Of a stretch of DNA of 64,000 nt, positions 36,217 through 46,175 are shown in pieces; the first letter of the stretch is position 1, and each line of letters opens with the position of its first letter. Origin of the DNA: Arthrobacter sp. Bi83 (GTDB lineage Bacteria; Actinomycetota; Actinomycetes; Actinomycetales; Micrococcaceae); contig NZ_CAKKLY010000027.1 in the NCBI RefSeq assembly GCF_918698095.1, forward strand, positions 1 to 64,000, given 5' to 3'. The notes beneath the pieces were generated by a model. The model saw only the letters and a list, made by a program, of their open reading frames with translations. It was not told the DNA's origin and did no database searches. A program made the position numbers and the translations under genes.

Positions 36217-37407
36217 AACAAGCTGAACTTTGACCTCCTGCCTGTCCGACCCCCGGCGGAATTCAACCGTCACGGTCTGCCCTGGACTCTTGCTCCTCAG
36301 TGCGGCGAGCAGGTCCTCGGGAGACGCGAGCTGGTCGCCGTCGAGCCTGACGAGCACGTCACCCGGGCGGATGCCAGCCTTGGCTGCCGGCCCACCCTCC
36401 TGGACCGAGAGCGCCAGCGCGCCCCGGGTGTCCGGCAGGCCCAGCCGGTCGGCGATCTGCTGGGTGATGTCCCCCAGCCCCAGGCCAATGAAGGAGTGAT
36501 CGGCGGTGCCGTCCTCCCGGAGTTGGTCTGCCACCTTCACCACGGTGGCGGCCGGGATTGCGAAGCCAAGCGCCACCGCCCCGGACGACGGCGGAATGTA
36601 CGCCTCGCTGATGCCGACCACCTCGCTCCTGCTGTTCACCACGGCGCCGCCGGAGTTGCCGGGGCTAATCGCGGCATCGGTCTGGATCAGGTCCACGAGG
36701 GACTGGCTGCTTGACGCCGATCCCGGAATCTCCCGGTGGAGGCCCGAGATGATCCCCGCCGTCGCCGTGTTTTCGAATCCCAGCGGCGAGCCAATAACCA
36801 CTGCCAGCTCGCCGATCCGGGGCAGTTCTGACTGGAACTTGGCGGCGGGGAGGCCTGTCCGCTTTGCCTCCACCAGTGCTAGATCCGAGATCGCGTCAGT
36901 TGCCCGTACGTTTCCGGCCACGCGCTGGCCATCGGCGAAGCCCACTTCCACTGTGCTGTTGCCTCTCACCACGTGCTCGTTGGTGAGTATCAGACCCTCC
37001 TGCGAATACACCACGCCGCTTCCCAGTCCGCCGTCGGTGAAGACTGTCACCACGGAAGGCTGGATGTTGCTGACGATCGTGGGAATGTCGGCCGCCCCTT
37101 GTGCGGTTGCCTGGCCGGTGCCACCCTTACCCGGCGTTGAACTGCCCGTCGTCGAACTGCCCGGGGTCGAACTGACCGGCGTTGAACTGGCCGACGGCCC
37201 GCCTGCAACAGCGCCTCCCGAAGCGCTCCCCGAAGCGCTCTCAGATGCGCTGCCTGAGGGGGCGCCTGAAGACTGCGTGGACGACGGCGGCGCCGGATTT
37301 GGCCCGGGCCCGGTGCAGCCGCACGCAACGGTTGCGACGACGGCCGCCACGCCGAGGATGCCCGCCGCGCGGGACGCGCTGTGGGGTGTCGCTAGCCCGA
37401 GGTTCAT
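36199..37407 (-). CDS. HtrA/DegP-like S1C serine protease with PDZ domain, lipoprotein-like
   Basis: 402 residues. Hydrophobic N-terminus ending VACGC suggests a lipoprotein or exported form. A disordered Ser/Thr/Pro linker (about 40-105) contains 5-residue repeats of the type STPGS. The trypsin-like domain has the full triad: His145 in LTNEHVV, Asp175 in ISDLALVE, Ser252 in SPGNSGGAV. A PDZ domain follows (about 305-390, GIRPGDVLVRLDG). Role: quality control or regulated proteolysis outside the membrane. AGAGGAAG precedes ATG 37407. No link to arabinose is evident. Confidence 0.93.
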   Translation of the reverse strand: MNLGLATPHSASRAAGILGVAAVVATVACGCTGPGPNPAPPSSTQSSGAPSGSASESASGSASGGAVAGGPSASSTPVSSTPGSSTTGSSTPGKGGTGQATAQGAADIPTIVSNIQPSVVTVFTDGGLGSGVVYSQEGLILTNEHVVRGNSTVEVGFADGQRVAGNVRATDAISDLALVEAKRTGLPAAKFQSELPRIGELAVVIGSPLGFENTATAGIISGLHREIPGSASSSQSLVDLIQTDAAISPGNSGGAVVNSRSEVVGISEAYIPPSSGAVALGFAIPAATVVKVADQLREDGTADHSFIGLGLGDITQQIADRLGLPDTRGALALSVQEGGPAAKAGIRPGDVLVRLDGDQLASPEDLLAALRSKSPGQTVTVEFRRGSDRQEVKVQLVARPAP

Positions 37408-37546
37408 CGAACTTCCTCTCGCTGCCGGACCTGTTCGAAAGCTGATTAAAAGCTAATCCCGGCAGGGAGCGGCTGCCAGAGTGGATTAGTTTGCCATTTC
37501 CGTCCGGGCTCTTGACGCGCGGTCAAGCAACCCCAAAACTGGTTTC

Positions 37547-37558
37547 TATAACGTTGTA
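37547..37558. promoter_or_regulatory. LacI-like dyad upstream of the GH51 remnant
   Basis: TATAACGTTGTA, five of six pairs symmetric around AACGTT, a common LacI-family centre. A separate 6-bp inverted repeat (CTTGAC/GTCAAG, 37511-37527) lies just upstream. Both look like the surviving control region of the broken gene that follows. Confidence 0.45.
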
Positions 37559-37580
37559 AAACGAATGCATCAGAAGTGAG

Positions 37581-38033
37581 GACATCGCCCCGATCATGAC
37601 CGAGCCCGGCGGCCGCGCCTGGAAGCAGACCATATTCCACCCGTTCGCCCTGACCTCGCGGCATGCCGCAGGCACGGTACTGCAGCTCGCCGTCGAATCC
37701 CCACTGTTGAGCGGCGGCAAGACGGCGGACTTCGCCGCGCTCTCCGCTGTGGCGACCTTTGACGCCAAGGCCGGCGAAGCGGTGGTTTTCGCCGTCAACC
37801 GTTCGTCGGCCGAGGACCTGACCCTCGACGCCTCGGTGGCCGGGCTGGGCAACGTGCGCCTCATCGAGGCGGTCACCTACGACAATAAGGACCCGTACTG
37901 GCACGCCACTGCGGACGACTCCACGTCCGTGCTGCCGGGGGAGAACGTCAGTGCAAAGCTCGACGACGGCCGCCTCACCGCTGTCGTGCCGGCGGTGTCC
38001 TGGTCAATGATCCGCTTGGCTGTGGAGTCCTGA
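37581..38033 (+). pseudogene. C-terminal remnant of an intracellular GH51 alpha-L-arabinofuranosidase
   Basis: The translated segment from 37581 reads DIAPIMTEPGGRAWKQTIFH, then PFALTSRHAAGTVLQLAVES, and ends VPAVSWSMIRLAVES. This is the C-terminal ~150 residues of AbfA-type GH51 enzymes (normally about 500 residues). Everything 5' of that, including both catalytic Glu residues, is gone, and family similarity starts 15 bases before the ATG at 37596, so this ATG is not the original start. Upstream lies an operator-like dyad, so promoter and gene tail appear joined by an internal deletion. If translated it would be a lone beta-sandwich domain of 145 residues. Confidence 0.85.
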
Positions 38034-38034
38034 A

Positions 38035-39387
38035 CTAACCCGCCGCCGGCATGATGCGGACCGGCTCCTGCCGGTCCGCATCATCGGGTTCCACTTTCAG
38101 TCCGTAGAGGGCCTCGAGGGCGGCAGTGTAGTCGTCCTGCCGGCCCGCGGCGGCGAGTTCACGCGCCCTGGCCGTGGGCACGTGCAGGAGCTGCCGGACC
38201 ACCCGCCGCAGCGCGAACTCCACGGCCTCGGCGGTGGCAGTGCAGCCATGCTGGTTCTTCACCCGAGCCATTTCGCTGGCCAGCACCTGCTGCATGTGTC
38301 CGCGCAGGGCCACGATGGCCGGATCCATCACCCGCGCCTGCCGCTCCTCCTCGTACCTCAGCGCAGCCTGCCGGACCAGCTCCGCTGCCCGCCGGACACC
38401 GTCCGAGTGTTCGCGCGGTGCGGCAAGCCGCACCTCATCGAGCGTGATCAGCTCGATTCCGGGCAGCTCGCCGGTGGCCGGTTCAAAGTCCCGGTTAAGG
38501 GCAAGATCGACGACGACGAGACGCTCGTTCGTGCCCTGCCGGAAGAGCCTGAAATCCTCGGTGCCCAGGCGGGTTCCGCGCCCGCTGCAGCCGATAACCA
38601 CGTCCGCGCCCTGCAGCGCGGCTGTCAGTTGGGACCGTGTCAGTGCCGCAGCGCCGCGGGGCGCGGCAAAGGCCTCAGCGCGTCCGGACCAGGAGAACAC
38701 AGACACTTTGGCGCATTTTCCGGCCGCCAGCAGCGCCAGGGTGGTCCCGGCGTAGGCCCCCGTGCCGATGACAACCACCGACAAGCCGGATGGGCAGCTT
38801 TTTGCCAGCCTTGCGGTGGCCAGGTCCAAGGCCACGGAAACCATCGAGCGCCCGGCGTCTCCCAGCGTTGTCAGGGCCCCGACGTCGCGCGCGGCCCGGG
38901 AAGCGGCCTGGAAGAGACGGATGAGGGCGCCGCTGGCAGATTCCGATTCCTGGGCGGACGTGAGTGCCCGGCGCAGTTGGCCCGCGATTTCGCGTTCGCC
39001 CACCACCGCAGAGTCCAGGCCCGCTCCTACCGAAAAAAGATGCTCGGTCAGTGCCGCGCCGGCCAGGAAATCCAAGGACTGCGCCAGCTCTTCTTCGGGG
39101 ATGCCGGAGCAGCGGCTGATCGCTGACTGCACGCGCCGGCGTGCAGCAGACGGCTCCGTGCCGGACGAAATCTCGAAATAGACCTCGAAGCGGTTGCAGG
39201 TGGACAGCACTACAGCCCCCGCTACGTGGGCGGGTTCCACAACAGCTGCAGGGGTGATCCGCCGCGGGCCGGAGCCCAGCCGTGCCAGGAAATCCAACCC
39301 CGTTCCGCGATGCGAGGCAACCAAGGCAAACAGCCGCCCGTCCGGGGCAGTCCGGCCCCCGACGGGCCCCTCAAGACTTTGCGACAC
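38035..39387 (-). CDS. hemA: Glutamyl-tRNA reductase
   Basis: 450 residues from GTG 39387. Catalytic Cys64 lies in LSTCNRFEVY. The dinucleotide domain has VVVIGTGAYAGTTLALL, and the helical dimerisation domain follows (about 320-425). It reduces glutamyl-tRNA(Glu) to glutamate-1-semialdehyde, the first committed step of C5-pathway heme synthesis. The usual partner hem genes are not in this window. It is tail to tail with the GH51 remnant, with one base between the stops. The start is uncertain because the first ~15 residues lie upstream of family similarity. Confidence 0.93.
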   Translation of the reverse strand: MSQSLEGPVGGRTAPDGRLFALVASHRGTGLDFLARLGSGPRRITPAAVVEPAHVAGAVVLSTCNRFEVYFEISSGTEPSAARRRVQSAISRCSGIPEEELAQSLDFLAGAALTEHLFSVGAGLDSAVVGEREIAGQLRRALTSAQESESASGALIRLFQAASRAARDVGALTTLGDAGRSMVSVALDLATARLAKSCPSGLSVVVIGTGAYAGTTLALLAAGKCAKVSVFSWSGRAEAFAAPRGAAALTRSQLTAALQGADVVIGCSGRGTRLGTEDFRLFRQGTNERLVVVDLALNRDFEPATGELPGIELITLDEVRLAAPREHSDGVRRAAELVRQAALRYEEERQARVMDPAIVALRGHMQQVLASEMARVKNQHGCTATAEAVEFALRRVVRQLLHVPTARARELAAAGRQDDYTAALEALYGLKVEPDDADRQEPVRIMPAAG

Positions 39388-39591
39388 GTCTGCCCCTCTT
39401 CCTCAACATTCCTCCGCGACGAGGAGTCCCACCACGAAACCCTGTGGCCAGGCGCCGTTGCCCGGCCACAGAGCTTGGAGACCTTGAAACAGGGTGGGCC
39501 CCCCACCTTGGGAAATACCTGCGGGCGGGGCGGTCCGCCGGACTTTCTGCAACGATGTATCCAGACGTATCGCCGTGAGAAGGAGCCTTGG

Positions 39592-40596
39592 ATGGCTGTG
39601 ACCATGAATGATGTTGCACGTGCAGCGGGGGTTTCCCTGAAGACGGTGTCCAACGTCCTTAATGACTATGAGTTCATCAGGCCCGCAACCAGGCAGAAGG
39701 TGCTGGATGCCATCGCCGAGCTTGGCTATGAGGCCAACCTGACGGCCCGGAGCCTCCGGTCAGGAAAATCGCGCATGCTTGGCCTGGTTCTGTCCGACCT
39801 TTCAGCGCCGTACTACGCGGAGCTCGCCTCGCGTCTCATGACCGTGGCCTCCGCCCGGGGCTATCGCGTGCTGATTGAGCAGTCGGCCGCTCTCGAGGCC
39901 AATGAGCTCAGCGCCCTGCAGGGGCCCTTCCGGCAGCTGACGGACGGACTGCTGTTCACTCCGCTGGCGCTGGAGCCGGACACGGTGGCTGGCCGGCGCG
40001 GAAGCAAGCCACTCGTGATGCTCGGCGAGCACATCGACGACGCCCGGTTCGACCTTGTCACGATGAAAAACGTGGGGGCTGCCCAGGCAATCACCGCCCA
40101 CCTGCTGGCGGGAGGCCGCCGTCGGATAGCAGTGATCGGAGCGGCAGTGGAGGACCACACCGGAAGCCCCGGCCTGCGCCTGACCGGCTACCGGGCGGCG
40201 CTCGCCGCCGCCGGGGTGGACTTTGATCCCGCCCTGGTAGTGCAGTCCGAGTGGCGCCGCGACGCCGGCGCGGCGGCGGTGGGCGAGCTGCTGGACAGCG
40301 AAATAGGGTTCGACGCCGTCTTCGGCCTGAACGACGCGTTGGCGCTGGGCGCCATGCATGAGCTCCTCGTCCGCGGTGTGAAGGTGCCGCAGGACGTCGC
40401 CGTGGCCGGCTTCGACGACATTGATGAGGCCCGGTTCGCGTCGCCGTCTCTCACCACGGTGTCACCGGGCATGGAGGAGATCGCCGAGCGCTCGGTCGGG
40501 CTGCTGATCGACCGGATCGAAGGGACGGAGACAGCGGATAGGGGTGTCCACATTGAAGCCGGGTTCGAGCTGAGGATCCGCGCCTCGGCACCCTAG
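39592..40596 (+). CDS. LacI-family transcriptional regulator
   Basis: 334 residues from ATG 39592 with AAGGAG seven bases upstream; the frame continues back through hemA antisense, which is not coding. HTH TMNDVARAAGVSLKTVSNVLNDY, hinge region NLTARSLRSGKSRMLGLVL, sugar domain ending VAGFDDIDEARFASPSLTTVSPG. Divergent from hemA, which it is unlikely to control. It may have regulated the broken GH51 gene or a locus elsewhere. It is not close to the twin LacI pair. Confidence 0.92.
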   Translation: MAVTMNDVARAAGVSLKTVSNVLNDYEFIRPATRQKVLDAIAELGYEANLTARSLRSGKSRMLGLVLSDLSAPYYAELASRLMTVASARGYRVLIEQSAALEANELSALQGPFRQLTDGLLFTPLALEPDTVAGRRGSKPLVMLGEHIDDARFDLVTMKNVGAAQAITAHLLAGGRRRIAVIGAAVEDHTGSPGLRLTGYRAALAAAGVDFDPALVVQSEWRRDAGAAAVGELLDSEIGFDAVFGLNDALALGAMHELLVRGVKVPQDVAVAGFDDIDEARFASPSLTTVSPGMEEIAERSVGLLIDRIEGTETADRGVHIEAGFELRIRASAP

Positions 40597-40714
40597 GGGA
40601 GGTGCCGGACAGCCCGCGCCTGCGGCCCGGTGACTGGACCCGCCGCGAAACCGGAATCGGAAATCTCGCGGAAATGTCCACGGCTTACGCTGGTCACGCA
40701 CCGCCGCACGGGTG

Positions 40715-40760
40715 CATTGTTGCTTAGGTTCATTGTTGCTTAGGTTCACGGTTGCTCAGG
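40715..40760 (+). repeat. 16-bp tandem repeat upstream of ureA
   Basis: CATTGTTGCTTAGGTT occurs twice in direct succession (40715-40730, 40731-40746), followed by a degenerate copy CACGGTTGCTCAGG (40747-40760). It lies within the 258-base gap before ureA, 95 bases upstream of its start. Confidence 0.85.
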
Positions 40761-40854
40761 CAGTGTTGTGCAGGCGCTGTCGTGTAGGCACAGTTACTGG
40801 GGAGCATTTGCCGGGGCGCGCCGCGGTGGTGCCCGTCGTAGAAGGGATTCCGTA

Positions 40855-41157
40855 ATGCACCTGTTGCCCCGCGAGCAGGAGAAGCTCATGATCGTGGTCG
40901 CCGCCGACCTCGCGCGTCGCCGCCAGTCGCGCGGACTCAAGCTGAACTTCCCCGAGGCGGTCGCCATCATCAGCTATGAACTGATCGAAGGGGCGCGGGA
41001 CGGGCGCACCGTGGCCGAGCTCATGAGTTACGGCACCACGCTGCTGGGCCGCGACGACGTCATGGAGGGCGTGCCGGAGATGATCCACGACGTCCAGATC
41101 GAAGCCACGTTTCCGGACGGCACCAAGCTCGTCACAGTCCACGATCCCATCCGATAG
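40855..41157 (+). CDS. ureA: Urease gamma subunit
   Basis: 100 residues, the standard UreA length, from ATG 40855 with GAAGGGA upstream. Sequence [40 protein letters not shown] and [24 protein letters not shown] C-terminus (here [16 protein letters not shown]) is characteristic. Structural subunit of the nickel urease that hydrolyses urea to ammonia and carbamate. First gene of ureA-B-C-E-F-G-D-nickel transporter, all on the plus strand. Confidence 0.97.
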   Translation: MHLLPREQEKLMIVVAADLARRRQSRGLKLNFPEAVAIISYELIEGARDGRTVAELMSYGTTLLGRDDVMEGVPEMIHDVQIEATFPDGTKLVTVHDPIR

Positions 41158-41165
41158 GGAGCCCC

Positions 41166-41500
41166 ATGATTCCGGGAGAGTATGTCCTGCGGAGAGAACC
41201 GCTCACCGTCAATGCGGGACGCGAGGCGGTCGACGTCGCGGTTGTTAATACGGGTGACCGCCCTGTGCAGGTGGGCTCGCACTACCACTTTGCCGAAGCC
41301 AACAGCGCCCTGGAGTTTGACCGCCAGGCAGCCTACGGGCGCCGGCTCGACATCCCGGCCGGGACCGCGGCACGGTTCGAGCCCGGCGACAGCAAGACAG
41401 TCAGGCTGATCGAGCTTGCCGGCAGCCGCGAGGTGTTCGGGCTGAGTAACGCGGTCAACGGAAGCCTGGGGCCGGCACAGTCAACGGCTGGGGGAGCACA

Positions 41501-41504
<4 letters not shown>
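41166..41504 (+). CDS. ureB: Urease beta subunit
   Basis: 112 residues, usual UreB size. [40 protein letters not shown] and [20 protein letters not shown] are classic UreB segments. It starts 8 bases after ureA and its stop overlaps the GTG of ureC by four bases. Together with UreA and UreC it makes the heterotrimer of the urease core. Confidence 0.97.
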
Positions 41505-43231
<1,727 letters not shown>

Positions 43232-43242
43232 GCGCTACCGGT

Positions 43243-43290
43243 TCAAAGCACTACCGCTGTCAAAGCACTACCGCTGTCAAAGCACTACGG
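43243..43290 (+). repeat. 17-bp tandem repeat between ureC and ureE
   Basis: TCAAAGCACTACCGCTG at 43243-43259 and 43260-43276, with a partial third copy TCAAAGCACTACGG at 43277-43290 that runs into the ureE ribosome site (CGGAGAACG). It fills nearly the whole ureC-ureE gap. Confidence 0.9.
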
Positions 43291-43298
43291 AGAACGAC

Positions 43299-43781
43299 AT
43301 GATCATCGAGAAGATCCTGGGCAACCTGCACGACCAGGCCCCGGGTACGGATCCGTACTTCGGGCTGCACACGGAGAAGGTGGTGCTGCCCAGCGCCCAG
43401 CTGGTCAAGCGCATCCAGCGCGTCATCACCGACCACGGCAAGGAACTGGGCATCCGGCTTCCCGCAGGTTCTGCGGACCTCCGCGACGGGGACGTCCTCT
43501 TCGTAGCCGAATCCAACATGATCGTGGTGTCAGTGCTCCCCACCGATGTACTGGTGATCGCGCCACGGACCGTCCACGAAATGGGCGTCGTGGCGCACTC
43601 CCTTGGCAACCGGCACCTGCAGGCGCAGTTCTTCGACGCGGCCTCCGAGTATGCGGCCGAGGTCATGGTGTGCCAGTACGACCACACCGTGGAGGACTAC
43701 CTCAAACACGTCGGAGTCCCCTACGACCGCCAGGAACGCGTCATGCCCGTACCCTTCCGCCATGCCGAACACTCGCACTGA
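43299..43781 (+). CDS. ureE: Urease accessory protein UreE (nickel chaperone)
   Basis: 160 residues from ATG 43299 (ACGGAGAACG upstream). Features of UreE: RIQRVITDHGKELGIRLP, LRDGDVLF, the C-terminal metal domain MGVVAHSLGNRHLQAQF and VPYDRQERVMPVPFRHAEHSH. The His-rich tail is short compared with Klebsiella UreE. It delivers nickel to the UreFGD-apourease complex. Its 3' end overlaps the longest possible ureF frame by 20 bases. Confidence 0.94.
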   Translation: MIIEKILGNLHDQAPGTDPYFGLHTEKVVLPSAQLVKRIQRVITDHGKELGIRLPAGSADLRDGDVLFVAESNMIVVSVLPTDVLVIAPRTVHEMGVVAHSLGNRHLQAQFFDAASEYAAEVMVCQYDHTVEDYLKHVGVPYDRQERVMPVPFRHAEHSH

Positions 43782-44631
43782 GATCGAGTCCGCCGCTCGA
43801 GCGGGCTCCGCCGGTCGAGCGGACTCCGCCGCTCGAGCGGACTCCGCCGGTCGAGCGGGCTCCGCCGGTCGAGCTTGTCGAGACCAGGTTTCGCTCCCCA
43901 ACCGCTCCCTAACCCCGCAAGCCCGGCCAGGGAACCCTGCGGTCGTGGCCCCAGGCGCAATCAGCGGGGGCTATCAGCTCGCCCTGCAGCAGCTCACAGA
44001 CTCCGCGTTGCCCACTGGGGCGTTTGCGCACTCTCTTGGCTTTGAGACCTATATTGAGCGCGGGCTGGTGCATGACGAGGAGTCTTTCGGGGTGTGGTTG
44101 TCAGCGTTCATCGGGCAGCAGCTGACGTACTCTGACGGGCTGGCCATCCGGTTCCTTTATGAGGGCGGCCCGGTTGAGGAGCTGGATTCCCTGCTCACGG
44201 CTCAGCTCCTGCCGCGGCAGCTCCGCGAGGCCAGCATCAAGATGGGCACCCGGCTGCTGGAGATCGGCTCCGAAGTCTTTCCGTCTCCCGAGCTCGTGGC
44301 GTACCGGGAGTTGGTGACCGCAGGCCGGGCCGCCGGCCATCAGCCGCTGGCGTTCGCCGTCGTCGCCCGTTCCCTGGGCGTCCCGCTTCCCGAAGCGCTC
44401 GCCGCCTACCTGTTCGCCGCGGTCACCTCGCTGACCCAGAATGCGGTGCGAGCCATTCCGCTCGGGCAGAACGCCGGCCAACGGCTGCTGCGGAAAGCGT
44501 CCGACGGCGTCGCTGCCGCCGTCGGGCACGTCAGCCACCTTTCGCCGGACGACTTTGGGGCAGTCAGCCCCGGGCTGGAAATTTCGCAGATGCGGCACGA
44601 GCGCCAACGTGCCCGCATGTTCATGAGCTAG
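43762..44631 (+). CDS. ureF: Urease accessory protein UreF
   Basis: Drawn from ATG 43762 (289 residues); a GTG at 43945 would give about 228 residues, the usual UreF length, and begins just before the conserved GAISGGYQLALQQLTDSALP. The extra ~60 residues are encoded by 18-bp repeats (RAGSAGRADSAARADSAG-like) plus a dispersed repeat, so the true start is uncertain. The conserved part is normal: LPTGAFAHSLGFETYIERG, SLTQNAVRAIPLGQNAGQRLL, ending RMFMS. UreF bridges UreD and UreG during active-site assembly. Twelve bases separate it from ureG. Confidence 0.9.
   Translation: MPNTRTEIESAARAGSAGRADSAARADSAGRAGSAGRACRDQVSLPNRSLTPQARPGNPAVVAPGAISGGYQLALQQLTDSALPTGAFAHSLGFETYIERGLVHDEESFGVWLSAFIGQQLTYSDGLAIRFLYEGGPVEELDSLLTAQLLPRQLREASIKMGTRLLEIGSEVFPSPELVAYRELVTAGRAAGHQPLAFAVVARSLGVPLPEALAAYLFAAVTSLTQNAVRAIPLGQNAGQRLLRKASDGVAAAVGHVSHLSPDDFGAVSPGLEISQMRHERQRARMFMS
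43786..43875 (+). repeat. 18-bp tandem repeat at the ureF 5' end
   Basis: Five units of 18 bases beginning at 43786, 43804, 43822, 43840 and 43858, of the form GRCTCCGCCGSTCGAGCG with one to three changes each (first unit GAGTCC). The unit length keeps the ureF frame open. The last unit runs into the dispersed repeat at 43864-43904. Confidence 0.9.
43864..43904 (-). repeat. Dispersed REP-like repeat, copy 1 (ureF)
   Basis: Read on the minus strand it begins CGGTTGGGGAGCGAAACC and ends GACAAGCTCGACCGGCGG. It contains the near-palindrome GGTCGAGC...TCGAGACC. Copy 2, in the opposite orientation, is at 45297-45342. Confidence 0.65.
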
Positions 44632-44643
44632 TAGGAGGACACA

Positions 44644-45261
44644 ATGTCTGAACCCATCAAGATCGGCATCGGCGGCCCGGTTGGCGCCGGCAAGACCCAG
44701 CTGGTGGAGCGTCTCACCCGCCACATGAGTCGCGAAATTTCCATGGCCGCGATCACCAACGACATCTACACCATCGAGGACGCCAAGATCCTGGCCGCCA
44801 ACGGAATCCTTCCGGAGGACCGGATCATCGGAGTCGAAACCGGCGGCTGCCCGCACACCGCCATCCGCGAAGACACCTCCATGAACACCGCAGCCATCGA
44901 GGAGCTCAAAAAGCGCCACCCGGACCTCCAGGTCATCTTCGTCGAGTCCGGCGGCGACAACCTTTCCGCCACGTTCAGCCCCGAACTGGTGGACTTCTCG
45001 ATCTACATCATCGACGTGGCGCAGGGCGAAAAGATCCCCCGCAAGGCCGGGCAGGGCATGATCAAGTCCGACCTCTTCATCATCAACAAAACCGACCTCG
45101 CCCCGCACGTCGGCGCCGACCTCACTGTCATGGAGCGGGACTCTCGCGAGTTCAGAGGTGCCAAGCCGTTCTGCTTCACCAACCTGAAAACGGATGAAGG
45201 GCTGGACGCCGTCATCGAATGGGTCCGCAGGGACGTCCTGATGCTCGACCTGGCGCAATGA
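44644..45261 (+). CDS. ureG: Urease accessory GTPase UreG
   Basis: 205 residues. P-loop [13 protein letters not shown] at the N-terminus, [16 protein letters not shown], the metal site [17 protein letters not shown] with the Cys-Pro-His motif, and the base-recognition [12 protein letters not shown]. It couples GTP hydrolysis to nickel insertion. AGGAGG lies immediately upstream of ATG 44644. The stop overlaps the ureD ATG (ATGA). Confidence 0.97.
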   Translation: MSEPIKIGIGGPVGAGKTQLVERLTRHMSREISMAAITNDIYTIEDAKILAANGILPEDRIIGVETGGCPHTAIREDTSMNTAAIEELKKRHPDLQVIFVESGGDNLSATFSPELVDFSIYIIDVAQGEKIPRKAGQGMIKSDLFIINKTDLAPHVGADLTVMERDSREFRGAKPFCFTNLKTDEGLDAVIEWVRRDVLMLDLAQ

Positions 45262-46175
45262 GCGCGACGGCGCGTGGTTCGGCCCCGCTGGTCGAGCCGG
45301 TGGGGAGCGAGACCCGGGGATTTGGACAGGCTCAATCAGCGGCCATGGGGGAGCTCGCCTTGCGCATCGAGCAGCGCGCGGGAAAGTCCGTGGCCTCGCA
45401 TCAGTACCATCGGGGCGCCTTGCGGGTTTTGCGGCCGCACTATCTGGATGAGTCGGGGCAGGTTTGTTATGTGCTCGTGAATCCTGGAGGCGCCTATCTT
45501 GGGGCTGATCTTTATGTCATTAACGTGGAGGTGGGCGATGGGGCGAAGCTGCTGCTGACCACCCAGTCCGCCACCAAGATTTACCGGACTCCGGGGTCGT
45601 TTGCCGAGCAGCGGATGACCGTCCGGCTGGGGGAGGGGGCGCAGCTGGAGCTCGCTCCTGACCAGGTCATTGCGTACCGGGAGGCCAGCTACCGGCAGAA
45701 TGCGCACATTACGGTCCGGCCGTCGTCGAGTCTGGTGATGGCCGAGGTGGTCACGCCGGGATGGTCCCCGGACGGGGCGTCGTTCCGCTACGAGGAACTG
45801 CGGCTGCGCACCGAGATCCACGTCGCAGGCACGCCAGGCACCGACCTTCTGGCGCTGGACAACCTGCTGATCCGGCCGCCCTGCAGCGACGTCACCGGCA
45901 TGGGGTTCATGGAGGGCTACAGCCACCTGGGTTCGCTCGTGGTGGTGGACGCCCGCGTGGACCAAGCGCTCGCCGACGAACTCCATGCCCTAACGGCCGG
46001 CCACGACGCCTACACCGGGGTGTCCCTCACGGTGTCCGTTGGCGGAACTGTGGGCCTGGTCCTGCGGTCGCTGTCCAACAGCACAGAGGAACTCGCCACG
46101 CTGCTGGGTGACTGCACGGCGCTGCTGCGGAAACGCTGGTACGGGCAGGCGCGCCTGAACCTGAGGAAGTACTGA
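45258..46175 (+). CDS. ureD: Urease accessory protein UreD (UreH)
   Basis: 305 residues from ATG 45258, which overlaps the ureG stop; an ATG at 45345 is possible. Similarity to UreD begins at [20 protein letters not shown], and continues with [20 protein letters not shown] and [10 protein letters not shown]. The first ~29 residues are encoded partly by a dispersed repeat (45297-45342). UreD is the scaffold that recruits UreF and UreG to apourease. Its TGA overlaps the transporter ATG by one base. Confidence 0.92.
   Translation: MSATARGSAPLVEPVGSETRGFGQAQSAAMGELALRIEQRAGKSVASHQYHRGALRVLRPHYLDESGQVCYVLVNPGGAYLGADLYVINVEVGDGAKLLLTTQSATKIYRTPGSFAEQRMTVRLGEGAQLELAPDQVIAYREASYRQNAHITVRPSSSLVMAEVVTPGWSPDGASFRYEELRLRTEIHVAGTPGTDLLALDNLLIRPPCSDVTGMGFMEGYSHLGSLVVVDARVDQALADELHALTAGHDAYTGVSLTVSVGGTVGLVLRSLSNSTEELATLLGDCTALLRKRWYGQARLNLRKY
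45297..45342 (+). repeat. Dispersed REP-like repeat, copy 2 (ureD)
   Basis: Begins CCGGTGGGGAGCGAGACC and ends GACAGGCTCAATCAGCGG. It aligns with the reverse complement of copy 1 (43864-43904) over GGGGAGCGA-ACC and GACA-GCTC-A-C-GCGG, with a few bases inserted in the middle. Confidence 0.6.

Noticed and set aside
37511..37527. CTTGAC/GTCAAG inverted repeat as an operator
   Set aside because: Short arms with a GC-only centre, at a TTGAC promoter-like word; not listed separately because chance is likely.
39226..39591. N-terminal extension of the LacI gene at 39592
   Set aside because: It is antisense to hemA, and a good ribosome site precedes ATG 39592.
43786..43875. CRISPR-like array in the ureE-ureF region
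   Set aside because: The 18-base units are contiguous with no spacers, and no cas genes are present. It is a tandem minisatellite.
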